A DNA stretch of 64,000 nt from an uncultured Saprospiraceae bacterium (GCA_938015435.1 CALLPN010000010.1:1-64000), one strand, 5' to 3'. Shown: positions 9,337-19,283, numbered from the stretch's first letter. Notes: generated by a model from the letters alone, not told the origin. Numbers and translations are program-made.

Positions 9337-10863
9337 ATGAAAAATTTATACTTAATTACTTTAATTGGATTGTTAATCTTTGGCAGCAAAACACTTCTTA
9401 GTCAAACAGGACTTGGATCTTGTGATAACGCAATACCATTAATATTGGACATGAATTGTTCAGATTCTAATAGTATACCAGCTGGGGGAAATTTTGGGGA
9501 CCCAACTGGCTTTGACAATACTGATACACACCCATGCTCCGACTCCTATGCAGGCGGAGATGACTGGTTTTATAGCTATACTCCATCCACTAATGAAACC
9601 ATAACACTTGATTTATTTGGAACCAATACATGGACTGGGCTAATGGTGTCTGACGACTGCACAGGACTTGATCCTTCCGGTAATTGCGTAGCCAGTTCGA
9701 CTAGTTCGTCTAGCGACGAAAGTTTAAGCTTTAATGCTTGTTCTGGTGTGACGTATTATATACACATTTCTACATGGCCGTCTCCTCAATCAATAGGAGC
9801 CTTTTGTCTTAATGCTTCTACTGCTCCCACTGCCTATGCTGATGCTGCATCTGGAGGAGCTTGCTCTTTTGAAGCTGGTGGATCAGCCTCAGCAGCAGGA
9901 ATATGCGGTGGAGAGACTATTGTGGCTGGTGTAGATATCCCTGATGATGCCGATGTAACAGATCCAGGAATTGATTATGGTTGCTTACTCTCCACCCCTA
10001 ATCCAGCATGGTTCTATTTTGAAATAAGTAGCCCTGGTGATTTGGCTATCACTATTGACTCAGACACCAATGTGGATATTGACTATGCACTATGGGGCCC
10101 GTTTTCGAGCTTGGCTGCGGCAACTTCACAGTGCGACTATGGGGCTCCTGTAGATTGCGACTATACTACGGCCGATGGTGGAACCGCTACCACAAACTGT
10201 GCGCAAGCTGGTGATGTATTTATATTATTGGTCACCAATTTTTCTAATACTGCAAACAACATATCAATAGACGAATCTGCCGGAACTGCTACGACAGACT
10301 GTAGTGTAGTAATGCCGATCGACCTAATAAGATTTGAGGCGTACAGCAAGGGCGAAGTTAATATGATAGAATGGAGGACAATCACTCAAGTAAATAACGA
10401 ATTTCAAATTATTGAAAAATCTGAAAATGGAATTGACCACTGGCAAGAGTTGGTTAGGATAAATGGCGAAAGAAACTCTACTGAGATATTGAATTATCAC
10501 GCTATTGATAATGATCCGCTTAAGACGACGTATTATAGACTAAAATCAATCGACTTTGATGGCGAAGAAGAAATTTTTAATACTGTTGTTGTTCAAAGAG
10601 ATGAAAATAAAAGTGAAATTATGGGTATTACTCCGAATCCATTCAATCAAAATACTACATTAAATATCAATAGTAATTCTGATCAGCAGGGATCTATAGT
10701 CATTCATAATATGGCAGGTTTAGTCATTTATCGCGATGAATTTTCTCTTGTAAGCGGAGTTAATTCATTGAGTATTGATTTGCAAGCCTACTCTTCTGGA
10801 ATATATATCGTTGAGGTATTAATAGCTGGAGAAAATGAAGTGATCAAATTGTTTAAAAACTAG
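9337..10863 (+). CDS. Secreted T9SS type A substrate, CTD-bearing surface protein
   Basis: This 508-residue protein begins with a signal peptide (to about residue 23, SKTLLSQ). Two Cys-rich beta-sandwich-like segments follow: residues about 28-165 (SCDNAIPL...GGDDWFYSYTP...GVTYYIHI) and about 175-325. The first resembles the module that is repeated four times in the protein at 14837. A linker with the common IEWRTITQVNNEFQIIEKS pattern (about 345-420) precedes a T9SS type A sorting domain (ITPNPFNQNTTLNI... to IKLFKN). It is therefore predicted to be exported and attached at the surface or released. It is coupled to the small secreted gene upstream by a two-base gap and followed by a terminator-like hairpin. 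Ligand and role are unknown. Confidence 0.88.
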   Translation: MKNLYLITLIGLLIFGSKTLLSQTGLGSCDNAIPLILDMNCSDSNSIPAGGNFGDPTGFDNTDTHPCSDSYAGGDDWFYSYTPSTNETITLDLFGTNTWTGLMVSDDCTGLDPSGNCVASSTSSSSDESLSFNACSGVTYYIHISTWPSPQSIGAFCLNASTAPTAYADAASGGACSFEAGGSASAAGICGGETIVAGVDIPDDADVTDPGIDYGCLLSTPNPAWFYFEISSPGDLAITIDSDTNVDIDYALWGPFSSLAAATSQCDYGAPVDCDYTTADGGTATTNCAQAGDVFILLVTNFSNTANNISIDESAGTATTDCSVVMPIDLIRFEAYSKGEVNMIEWRTITQVNNEFQIIEKSENGIDHWQELVRINGERNSTEILNYHAIDNDPLKTTYYRLKSIDFDGEEEIFNTVVVQRDENKSEIMGITPNPFNQNTTLNINSNSDQQGSIVIHNMAGLVIYRDEFSLVSGVNSLSIDLQAYSSGIYIVEVLIAGENEVIKLFKN

Positions 10864-10897
10864 ACGTCGCAACATTTTCACAGCCCAATAAAGGAAA

Positions 10898-10932
10898 GAT
10901 ACTGGCTTAATAGAAGTCAGCATCTTTTTTTT
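10898..10932 (+). terminator. Terminator after the 9337 T9SS gene
   Basis: An 11-bp stem with one mismatch and one wobble (GATACTGGCTT with AAGTCAGCATC) is followed by an eight-base T run, 35 bp after the stop codon at 10863. Confidence 0.7.
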
Positions 10933-11018
10933 AGCATGATAGTGCTGACTTACTAAATGACTACAATTAGAAAAATTACAAAATGGCCTGAACTATTAAT
11001 CAATACTATGCAGTATAA

Positions 11019-11048
11019 TTGTCTATTCCATACCTATTGTTATATTTG
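11019..11048 (+). promoter_or_regulatory. Promoter of the FG-GAP/ASPIC lipoprotein gene
   Basis: TTG at 11019-11021 and TATATTTG at 11041-11048 are separated by 19 bases. Both motif content and spacing fit the Bacteroidota sigma-ABfr consensus (TTG, 19-21 bases, TAnnTTTG). The -7 box ends 38 bp before the ATG at 11087. Confidence 0.6.
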
Positions 11049-11086
11049 ATTCATTCTATAATTATTACCAAATGTATTTTTGATCT

Positions 11087-14000
11087 ATGAGTATTCATAA
11101 AATCACTGCCCTCTTAATGTGTGTTTTTACAACATTCAGCTGCTCAGTCGATGAAAAGTCAGTTTCTCCGACCATAACGAAAGTAGATTTGCCTATTGGA
11201 GATGAACTTAATTTTAGAGAATTAGGTGAAGGTCAAACTGGTATTTCTTTTACCAATAAATTGAAAGAATCCGATGCTGTAAATTATTATAGTTATGAAT
11301 ACCTATATAATGGTGGTGGAGTAAGTTTGGCGGATTTTGATAATGATGGATTTCAAGACATATTCTTCGTTTGCAATATGGGCTATAACAGATTGTATAA
11401 AAACAATGGACAAATGTCTTTTACAGATATTTCTAAGTCATCTAATATTAGAAGCTCAAGAGACTGGTGTACGGGTAGCACCGTAGTAGATATTAACAAT
11501 GATGGGCTATTGGATCTTTATGTTAGTCGATCAGGATGGTTCGAAGATTCTCAAAATAGAGCTAATCTACTTTATATCAATAAAGGAAATATGATCTTTG
11601 AAGAATCGGCCGAGAGATACGGAATCGCAGACAAGGGGTATAGTACTCAGAGTTCATTCTTCGATGCCGATGGGGATGGTGATTTAGATCTATATGTGAT
11701 GAATCATCCAGATAAATTTTCTGAAGAGCTCACCCAATTTATTTCAAAAACTAAATCACCACCCAAATTTCAAAGTGATAGACTCTATATAAATGAATCA
11801 GGCAAATATGTTGACAAATCGGAACAATGGGGCATTTCAAACTATGGACATGGTTTAGGAATTGTTACAGCTGACATTAATTTGGATGGTAGAGCTGACA
11901 TCTACATTTCTAATGATTATCAGCAACACGATTTTATTTATATAAATAAAGGAAATCGTTTTGAAGATGAGTCTAAGAAAATGCTGAAGCATATGTCTAA
12001 GTTCAGTATGGGGATAGATATCAGTGATTTTGATAATGATGGAGATCAAGATGTAATAACTGTCGAAATGATGCCCACTGATAATTATAGGAAGAAGACT
12101 AATATGGCAAGTATGAATCCTAAACTGTATTCAACTCTTTATGACAATGGATTTCAAGATCAAGAAATGCATAATTCACTGCAGGTGAATAACGGTGGAG
12201 AATTCTTTCAAGATAAAGCTTACTTGTATGGAATTGCGGAAACCGATTGGAGCTGGGCACCACTATTTGCGGATTTGAATGGTGATATGCGTAAAGACCT
12301 TTTTATAGCAAATGGCTACCGTAAAGACGTATTGGATAAGGATCTTCAAAAAAAAGTAGAAAAGGCCAAAATCAAAGGTACATTCAAATACTCTCAAATA
12401 GAACATATCTTAACCACTACGGAATCAAAGAATCTGTTCTTTAAAAATACCCCTAACGAATTCATAAAACAATCTGGAAATAGCTTCTCTTCAAAATTCA
12501 ATTCTAATGGCGCGAGTTACGGAGATTTGGACAATGATGGTGACCTTGATATTGTATGTAACAATATGGAAAGCCCATCTATCATATACGAGAACCTTTC
12601 GAGTAACAACGTTTCTACTAAACTTCGCCTTAGTTCAAAGGCAGATAAATTCGGATTAGGTTCGCAGATCAAAATTACAACAGAAAATAGTTCATTCTAT
12701 TATGACAATACATCTACTAGAGGTTTTCAATCATCCGTATCACCAATTATTACCATTCCTGGATTGGATGCAAAAAGTATAAACAATATTGAAATTACCT
12801 GGGCCAATGGTAAAACTGAAAGATACACCGAAGGATTTGATTCTGAATTACATCTCAAAGAAGGTGACGGGGAATATATAACGAAGAAGAAAAATACATT
12901 AGCTAAGAGTCTTAAATCGATTTCTTACACTTATGCTCAAAAGAAAACCAATGATTACAAAATCCAACCTTTACTGCCATACAATGTGAGTGACCAAGGA
13001 CCGTACTCCGTTACTGCAGACCTTGACAATGATGGCGTAAATGAAATTATAATATCTGGAGGCCAAGGCCAAGCCACTGGTATTTACAATTTTGAAAATG
13101 ACAAGCTAAAACTTAGCAAATTGAGTAAAAGTCTTTCATCACAGTTAAACTTTGAAGATTCTGGCATTTGTGTTTTTGATCTTAATAAGGATGGCTTAGT
13201 AGATATATACGTAAGTCGCGGAAGTTATGCCCACACTCAAAAGGCTGATCTCCAAGATATGATATACATCAACAAAGGGAAATCATTCGAACTATTGAAA
13301 TCACCCATCACGACTAATAGTACTTGCCCTATAACTATTGACTTTGATAATGATGGTGATCAGGATATATTCGTTGGAGGAGGATACGTACATGGACAAT
13401 ATCCCAAAGGAACTGATTCTTATATTCTTGTAAATAATGATGGAGTATTAACTGCCGAAATATTACATACGGGCATCAAAAGTGCCATTACTGATGCAAT
13501 GAATATTGATTATAACAAAGATGGAATTCAAGAAATATTACTGGTAGGAGAATGGTCTAACCCATCATTACTCACTTACGAAAACAACGAGTGGAAAGAT
13601 ATTAGTAAGAATGTAATTCCAACTAATCTTAAAGGAATGTGGTCAGCGATAGACACCATAGACATTGATAATGATGGAAAAGCAGAAGTATTACTAGGGA
13701 ATCTTGGTACTAATTCAAAATATAACGCAAGTGTAGAGAAGCCATTAAACTGTTATAGTACTGATGTAAATAAAAACGGTAATTATGAAGTTGTTCTTAG
13801 TAGCTTCGAAGATGACAATGAATTTCCAATCAGAGGAAGGCAATGTTCAAGTGAGCAATTCCCAGAGCTAGTTGACAATATCGAATCTTATGATATTTTC
13901 GCAAAGTCTGATGTTCAAGATATATATGGGAGCGCATTAGATGAAGGACTAAAATTTTCTTGCACACAACTAAAGTCTGGATACTTGAAATTGAATAGTT

Positions 14001-14311
14001 ACGATAAATATGATTTTGTTTCATTCGATAACAAGATGCAACATTCAAAAATATATGACTTCGAATCCAGTGTTGATATTAATAATTGTACTATAGTCTA
14101 CTATCATGGAAATTTACAGATGGAGGTTGAATCTGGATTATTAGATGGATTTGAATTTGAATCGTGGAATACTTGTACCAACGAAGTTAAAGTCATATCT
14201 ACAAATTCTGACAAGAAATTTGTAAGATCCATGATCACTTTACCAAAACACACTGAGATTCTACTTTTATCTTCGAATGGAGAATCTTTAACTGCATTTA
14301 TAGGTCAATAG
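11087..14311 (+). CDS. FG-GAP/VCBS-repeat protein with ASPIC/UnbV domain (CRTAC1-like), probable lipoprotein
   Basis: This 1074-residue envelope protein starts with a hydrophobic leader ending TTFSC, a weak lipobox with Cys19. Residues about 75-490 contain at least seven calcium-binding FG-GAP/VCBS blades with DxDxDGxxD loops (DFDNDGFQD, DINNDGLLD, DADGDGDLD, DFDNDGDQD, DLDNDGDLD). An ASPIC/UnbV domain follows at about 520-600 (GLGSQIKI...NNIEITWANGKTERY). A second set of blades lies at about 655-930 (DLDNDGVNE, DLNKDGLVD, DFDNDGDQD, DIDNDGKAE), which predicts two beta-propellers flanking the ASPIC domain. The family is widespread in marine Bacteroidota, often beside SusC/SusD genes, but none is present here. 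It probably binds a polymer or ligand at the cell surface; no catalytic site is recognised. Confidence 0.9.
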   Translation: MSIHKITALLMCVFTTFSCSVDEKSVSPTITKVDLPIGDELNFRELGEGQTGISFTNKLKESDAVNYYSYEYLYNGGGVSLADFDNDGFQDIFFVCNMGYNRLYKNNGQMSFTDISKSSNIRSSRDWCTGSTVVDINNDGLLDLYVSRSGWFEDSQNRANLLYINKGNMIFEESAERYGIADKGYSTQSSFFDADGDGDLDLYVMNHPDKFSEELTQFISKTKSPPKFQSDRLYINESGKYVDKSEQWGISNYGHGLGIVTADINLDGRADIYISNDYQQHDFIYINKGNRFEDESKKMLKHMSKFSMGIDISDFDNDGDQDVITVEMMPTDNYRKKTNMASMNPKLYSTLYDNGFQDQEMHNSLQVNNGGEFFQDKAYLYGIAETDWSWAPLFADLNGDMRKDLFIANGYRKDVLDKDLQKKVEKAKIKGTFKYSQIEHILTTTESKNLFFKNTPNEFIKQSGNSFSSKFNSNGASYGDLDNDGDLDIVCNNMESPSIIYENLSSNNVSTKLRLSSKADKFGLGSQIKITTENSSFYYDNTSTRGFQSSVSPIITIPGLDAKSINNIEITWANGKTERYTEGFDSELHLKEGDGEYITKKKNTLAKSLKSISYTYAQKKTNDYKIQPLLPYNVSDQGPYSVTADLDNDGVNEIIISGGQGQATGIYNFENDKLKLSKLSKSLSSQLNFEDSGICVFDLNKDGLVDIYVSRGSYAHTQKADLQDMIYINKGKSFELLKSPITTNSTCPITIDFDNDGDQDIFVGGGYVHGQYPKGTDSYILVNNDGVLTAEILHTGIKSAITDAMNIDYNKDGIQEILLVGEWSNPSLLTYENNEWKDISKNVIPTNLKGMWSAIDTIDIDNDGKAEVLLGNLGTNSKYNASVEKPLNCYSTDVNKNGNYEVVLSSFEDDNEFPIRGRQCSSEQFPELVDNIESYDIFAKSDVQDIYGSALDEGLKFSCTQLKSGYLKLNSYDKYDFVSFDNKMQHSKIYDFESSVDINNCTIVYYHGNLQMEVESGLLDGFEFESWNTCTNEVKVISTNSDKKFVRSMITLPKHTEILLLSSNGESLTAFIGQ

Positions 14312-14836
14312 AACAAAATATAAACAATGTTTTTTTTGCTTCTGCAAATAGAATCTATTTTCATATGATTTTCGGCATTTTCTATATACTTGATATAGTT
14401 AATCTATGATTATCCTAGTGGAAGTTACAATAGATTAAACTAAAGGTCTTGATCTATCTTTTGGATAGAATTACTCTAATTGACAAAATAACATATTAAA
14501 TAAATTCTACATATAACTACACTGACAATCAGAGAAAAAGGCGTCATATTTAAATAATATTCATATAAAAAATCAACAGGCCGAATATTTCTTCCCATTA
14601 TATTTTGCCCATAGAATATTTTGTTTCAACACACCTAGACACTACTTATCTTTATTTAATTCTGATTCATAATAAAAATAACGCACATAATTCCGACCCC
14701 CTCAATTAACCAGTCAAATAAGTTGCACTTCCAGACAAGATCAGTATCAAATAAAATTCATCATAGTTATGATACCCATATATTATTCTTTAGTATTGTA
14801 ATCTTATTTGCAATTTGTTAATTAAAAACTAGGATT
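14312..14836 (+). other. 525-bp AT-rich leader region before the four-repeat T9SS gene
   Basis: No ORF of note, tRNA or clear terminator is seen between the ASPIC lipoprotein and the four-repeat protein. The stretch is very AT-rich. A run of eight T residues at 14329-14336 is not backed by a good stem. The sequence just before 14837 (CTTATTTG) misses the TAnnTTTG consensus. It probably holds the promoter of the 14837 gene and a long 5' leader. Confidence 0.4.
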
Positions 14837-17800
14837 ATGAAAAAACAATTACTCTTGGGAGTAGCATGCTTGCTATTCTCAATTACTCTATTTGGCCAAG
14901 CGGATTGTGCCAATGCTTTAACACTCACACCGGGCACTCAACAATGTGGTGATTCAACAGGTCAACTTGGAGATTTTCCAGCTGATGGTTCAGCTCCTGC
15001 CAACCCATGTAATACTAATTACAATGATGATGAATATTGGTTTGAGTATACAGCAGCCGTAACTGGTGAGACACTCGAATTGACTATGAGTGGAATTACT
15101 CAATCATGGTCTGGATTTTTTGTTCTGGACAATTGTCCAACTGCAGCTCCATCATGTATACTAGGTCAAGAAAATGGAAGTAGTACTGCAGACGCAACTG
15201 CAACTACTCCTGCATTAACCGCTGGGACATCTTACAAAATTGTTATTTCAAGTTGGGGAACACCAGATAATACAGGATTTTGTATGGATGCTGTGGTAAA
15301 TACGCCATCAGCTTGTGCGATATCAATCGCTGCTGGACCTCCAGCAAACTGTAATCCTGCTGATAACACATATTCACAAGACATAGTTGTTACTTTCAGT
15401 GATGAACCAACAACGGGTATGTTAGATGTAAATGGACAACTGTTTGCAATCGGCACAAGTCCTCAAACTGTTACTTTAACTGGTCTTGCTTCTGATGGAG
15501 CAGATGTAGATGTTACTGCTTTCTTTGTGGATGATGCTCTATGTTCTGTAACTACTGCTGCGTTATACACAGCACCTGCAGCTTGTCAAACAGGTTCAGC
15601 GTGTACTGCGGCTGAAACACTTACTCCAGGAACACAGCAATGCGGAACTTACGCTTTCTCTGGTTCATTCCCTGACGACGGTAGCGCACCAACAAATCCT
15701 TGTAATGGAAGTTATAATGATGAGGAATACTGGTTTGAATATACGGCAGTAACTACTGGCGAAACTATTGATTTTTCAGTTTCTGGGCTTGATGCTACCT
15801 ATGCAGGATTATATGTATTAGACGATTGCCCAGCTAATGGTCCTGCATGTGTCGCAAGTCAAGATAACGGTAATTCTTCAGCAGATTTTACTCTTTCAAC
15901 TCCAGCCTTAACGGCAGGTACGACTTATAGAATTGCCTTAGCAAACTGGGCGGCTCCTAGCAATTCCACGTATTGCTTAGATGCTGTGGTAAACACACCA
16001 ACATCATGTGCAATTACCGTTATTACAGCTGGTACTCAATCGGCTTGTAACCCTGCAGACAATACATACACACAAGAAGTGGAAGTTAGATTCACTGACG
16101 AACCAGCAACAGGAATGTTAGATGTAAATGGTCAACTATTTGCGATTGGCACTAGCCCGCAAACAGTAACTTTAGTAGGTTTAGATTCTGATGGTCTTGA
16201 TGTAGATGTAACGGCATTCTTTGATGCTGATGTTCTTTGTACATTAAGTGAAATGGCAGCATTTACTGCACCAGCACCTTGCCAGTTAGGTTCAGGATGT
16301 ATGGCTGCCGTAGTGCTCACACCAGGAACACAACAATGTGGAGATTCTGCAGGCTTTGCCGGTGAATTCCCTTCAGATGGTTCTGCACCTACCAATCCAT
16401 GTAACTCTAGTTATAACGATGATGAATACTGGTTTGAGTATACTGCGGCCGTAACCGGTGAAACAGTAGACTTTACAATGTCAGGGATTACTGAAACCTA
16501 TGCTGGATTGTTTGTATTAGACGATTGTCCAGCAAATGGTCCTACATGTATTTCAGACGCAACTAACGGTTTTAGCTCTGCTGACTTGACACTTTCAACT
16601 ACACCTCTCGTAGCCGGTACTACTTACAGAATAGTTATTGCTAACTGGGGAGCACCAAACAATACTGCTTTCTGTTTGGATGCTGTAGTTAATACACCAT
16701 CTGCTTGTACTATTTCAATAACGGCAGGTGCTCAAACTGCATGTAATACAGTTGATAACACATACACACAAGAGGTAATTGTTGTTTTTGCTGACGAACC
16801 AGGAACTGGAATGTTAGATGTTAATGGACAACAGTTTGCAATAGGAACTAGTCCTCAGACAGTAACTTTAGTAGGCTTAGATTCTGATGGAGCTGATGTA
16901 GATGTCACTGCATTTTTTGTCGATGATGCTCTATGTGCAGTAACTACTGCCGCTCTATTTACAGCACCTGCACCTTGTCAAACGGGGTCAGCATGTGCAG
17001 CAGCCGAAGCACTTACACCTGGAACACAGCAATGTGCAGATTCTGCAGGTTTTGCTGGTGACTTCCCTGGAGATGGTACAGCACCAACTAATCCATGTGA
17101 TTCGGATTTCAATGATGATGAATATTGGTTTGAATATACTGCAAGTACAACTGGAGAAACTTTAGATCTTACAATGTCAGGTATTACACAAACATGGGCT
17201 GGATTATTCATGTTAGATGGATGTCCTGCTGATTCGCCATCTTGTTTGGCAAGTGCAGATAACGGTTCATCTACTGCTGATCTTACATTCGTATCTCCGC
17301 CACTTGTTGCGGGTACTACTTATACTATTGTAATATCTAATTACGGTACACCTAACAATACAGCATTTTGTTTAGATGCAGTAGTAATTCCTCCTCCAGC
17401 GATTGCTGAAGGTGCAATGAATACATGTATATCAGGTCCGGCTACATTAGTAGATGGAACTGTAACTAAAGTTGACCTTCTTGATGCTGGTGGTAATTTA
17501 ATAGCTGCTATTTCATCAACGGTAAACCTAGGAATGGTAAATGCTTCCTACGTAAGATTCGATCCGACTGATAGTGACAATAGAGATTATGTAAACGCTG
17601 CAGCTGGTGGAGATGGATTTGATTTAATTGATAGAAGTATTGTTATTACACCTGACATTCAGCCATCTGCTGATGTATCTGTTTTCCTATATTATACTGA
17701 CGCCGAATATGCTGAAATTACAAATGATGCTGATGGTGATAACCAATCTGCTGATTGGAATGCACTTACAGTAACGAAATTTGATTCTGACGATTGTAGT

Positions 17801-18487
17801 GAAATGGTTAACCCTCAAAACATGAGTGGTGTCATAGCAACTAGAATGGGAGATGTTGCTGTACCTGGAGGATGGGAAGTAGAACTATTAGTTTCTTCTT
17901 TCTCTGGATTCCAAGTACATGAAGGAGGTGCAGCTCTACCTGTAAAGCTTAATAGATTTACTGCTAAAGCTGATGGAAGACACAACATGATTGAATGGAG
18001 TACTGCGAGTGAAATCAATGTTCAAGACCATACACTTATGAAGTCTAATGATGCTACTAACTGGGAAGTACTTGGTGTACAAGACGGTGAAGTAAATAGT
18101 AGTTCAAATATTGATTACGAAATGATGGATGTTAATCCATTTAGCAATACATACTATCAGTTGATGACAACTGATATCGATGGATCTATATCTTACTCTC
18201 CTATAGTAAGTGTAACTAGAGACGTTGAAAGATCTAGTGAGTTCCTTGGAGCTAGTCCAGTACCTACTAGAGATGTTGTAAATCTTAATGTATTCTCCAA
18301 AGGAGATGATAACTTGACAATTACTCTTACAGATATATCTGGAAAAACAATAATGGTAGATACAAGAGTTCTCTCTAGTGGAGATCATCAATTGCCTTTA
18401 GATCTCTCTGATATGACTAATGGTGTATATATGGTAACAATTACCTCTGATTATATACAACAAACTCATAGAGTAATTAAAAACTAA
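14837..18487 (+). CDS. T9SS type A surface protein with four tandem 232-residue modules
   Basis: This 1216-residue protein has a signal peptide (to about residue 21, ITLFGQ) and then four copies of one module beginning at residues 23, 255, 487 and 719. Each module opens with LTPGTQQC, passes through NPCxxxYNDDEYWFEYTA and closes with a DVNGQLFAIGTSPQTVTL segment ending in a Cys. The fourth copy lacks this second half. A different domain follows (about 855-1035), then a TASEINVQDHTLMKS linker and a T9SS type A sorting domain (GASPVPTRDVVNLNV...HRVIKN). Modules contain paired cysteines and are probably beta-sandwiches, giving a rod-like adhesin or filament-like surface protein (inference). It is followed by a strong terminator and is probably monocistronic. 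The first half of the module resembles the 9337 protein. Confidence 0.9.
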   Translation: MKKQLLLGVACLLFSITLFGQADCANALTLTPGTQQCGDSTGQLGDFPADGSAPANPCNTNYNDDEYWFEYTAAVTGETLELTMSGITQSWSGFFVLDNCPTAAPSCILGQENGSSTADATATTPALTAGTSYKIVISSWGTPDNTGFCMDAVVNTPSACAISIAAGPPANCNPADNTYSQDIVVTFSDEPTTGMLDVNGQLFAIGTSPQTVTLTGLASDGADVDVTAFFVDDALCSVTTAALYTAPAACQTGSACTAAETLTPGTQQCGTYAFSGSFPDDGSAPTNPCNGSYNDEEYWFEYTAVTTGETIDFSVSGLDATYAGLYVLDDCPANGPACVASQDNGNSSADFTLSTPALTAGTTYRIALANWAAPSNSTYCLDAVVNTPTSCAITVITAGTQSACNPADNTYTQEVEVRFTDEPATGMLDVNGQLFAIGTSPQTVTLVGLDSDGLDVDVTAFFDADVLCTLSEMAAFTAPAPCQLGSGCMAAVVLTPGTQQCGDSAGFAGEFPSDGSAPTNPCNSSYNDDEYWFEYTAAVTGETVDFTMSGITETYAGLFVLDDCPANGPTCISDATNGFSSADLTLSTTPLVAGTTYRIVIANWGAPNNTAFCLDAVVNTPSACTISITAGAQTACNTVDNTYTQEVIVVFADEPGTGMLDVNGQQFAIGTSPQTVTLVGLDSDGADVDVTAFFVDDALCAVTTAALFTAPAPCQTGSACAAAEALTPGTQQCADSAGFAGDFPGDGTAPTNPCDSDFNDDEYWFEYTASTTGETLDLTMSGITQTWAGLFMLDGCPADSPSCLASADNGSSTADLTFVSPPLVAGTTYTIVISNYGTPNNTAFCLDAVVIPPPAIAEGAMNTCISGPATLVDGTVTKVDLLDAGGNLIAAISSTVNLGMVNASYVRFDPTDSDNRDYVNAAAGGDGFDLIDRSIVITPDIQPSADVSVFLYYTDAEYAEITNDADGDNQSADWNALTVTKFDSDDCSEMVNPQNMSGVIATRMGDVAVPGGWEVELLVSSFSGFQVHEGGAALPVKLNRFTAKADGRHNMIEWSTASEINVQDHTLMKSNDATNWEVLGVQDGEVNSSSNIDYEMMDVNPFSNTYYQLMTTDIDGSISYSPIVSVTRDVERSSEFLGASPVPTRDVVNLNVFSKGDDNLTITLTDISGKTIMVDTRVLSSGDHQLPLDLSDMTNGVYMVTITSDYIQQTHRVIKN
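14903..17390 (+). repeat. Four in-frame repeats with exact 696-bp period inside the 14837 gene
   Basis: Equivalent codons fall at 14903, 15599, 16295 and 16991, each 696 bp (232 codons) apart, with no indels between units. The fourth copy is partial, ending near 17390 before unrelated sequence. Long runs of codons are conserved between units (for example those for DVNGQ and GTSPQTVTL), indicating recent duplication or ongoing homogenisation. Such repeats can change copy number by recombination. Confidence 0.85.
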
Positions 18488-18510
18488 TACTTCATAATCC
18501 GAAGTTAATA

Positions 18511-18548
18511 GGCCTCATACTTTTTAAAGTGTGGGGTCTTCTTTTTTT
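18511..18548 (+). terminator. Terminator after the four-repeat T9SS gene
   Basis: A 13-bp stem rich in G-T wobbles (GGCCTCATACTTT with AAAGTGTGGGGTC) is followed by TTCTTCTTTTTTT, 23 bp after the stop codon. Confidence 0.8.
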
Positions 18549-18607
18549 ATGAAGAGTTCGAAATCAGATTTCCATAAATTTGCAGGCGTTGTTTAATCTA
18601 GACTTAA

Positions 18608-19178
18608 ACGTAGTCTCAATAACATACATAGACCAGATTAAATTTTGGTCAACTCCAATGATGATATTTGACGGAACGATTAAACAAATTTATTTATTTC
18701 AAATAGTATGAACATAGGTTAATGCATGTATTTCATTGGACTTGAGAAACTGCAAAGATAGAAAGAGCGCTAAGCTAGAAGGGCTTATTATATTGAAATA
18801 AAACGTAGTCTCAAATGGAATGAAATTGGGTTTAATACTTGTATTCATTTGAATTGAAAAACCACAAAGACAGAAATAACGCTAAGCTGGAAGGGCTTGT
18901 TATATTGAAATAAAACGTAGTCTCAAATGGAATGAAATTGGGTTTAATACTTGTATTTCATTGGACTTGAAAAACCACAAAGACGGAAAGAGCGATAAGC
19001 TAGAAGGGTTTATTATATTGAAATATTACGTAGTCTCAAATGGAATGAAATTGGGTTTAATACTTGTATTTCATTGGACTTGAGAAACTCCAAAGATAGA
19101 AAGAACGCTAAGCTAGAAGGGCTTATTATATTGTAATAAAACGTAGTCACAAATGGAATGGAATTGGGTTTACACTTA
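18608..19178. repeat. Non-coding tandem array of about 113-bp units
   Basis: The unit starts ACGTAGTCTCAAATGGAATG and recurs at 18803, 18915, 19028 and 19141, giving periods of 112, 113 and 113 bp. The last copy is truncated after about 38 bp. An outlying copy begins at 18608 but carries about 82 extra bases before resuming the consensus near 18720. The period is not a multiple of three, and no reading frame stays open, so the array is not coding. Each unit contains an imperfect inverted repeat (TCAAATGGAATGAAAT against ATTTCATTGGACTTGA). Unlike CRISPR arrays, the whole unit is conserved with no variable spacer. Confidence 0.85.
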
Positions 19179-19238
19179 ATGGAAGCATCAGGTTTACTTT
19201 TTATGGAAGCATCAGGTTTACTTTTCATGGAAGCATCA
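19167..19238. repeat. Three copies of a 24-bp minisatellite
   Basis: GGTTTAC(A/T)CTT-AATGGAAGCATCA-like units occupy 19167-19190, 19191-19214 and 19215-19238 with only a few substitutions. They grow directly out of the last, truncated 113-bp unit. The minus-strand reading frame through them (DASIKSKP repeated) is a by-product of the 24-bp period rather than a gene. Confidence 0.8.
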
Positions 19239-19283
19239 ATACGTGCGTTTGCTGCACAAGCCGCACTGCCATTGATGCCGTTT

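Noticed and set aside
18608-19178. CRISPR array
   Set aside because: Whole 113-bp units are repeated without variable spacers, and no cas genes are present in the window.
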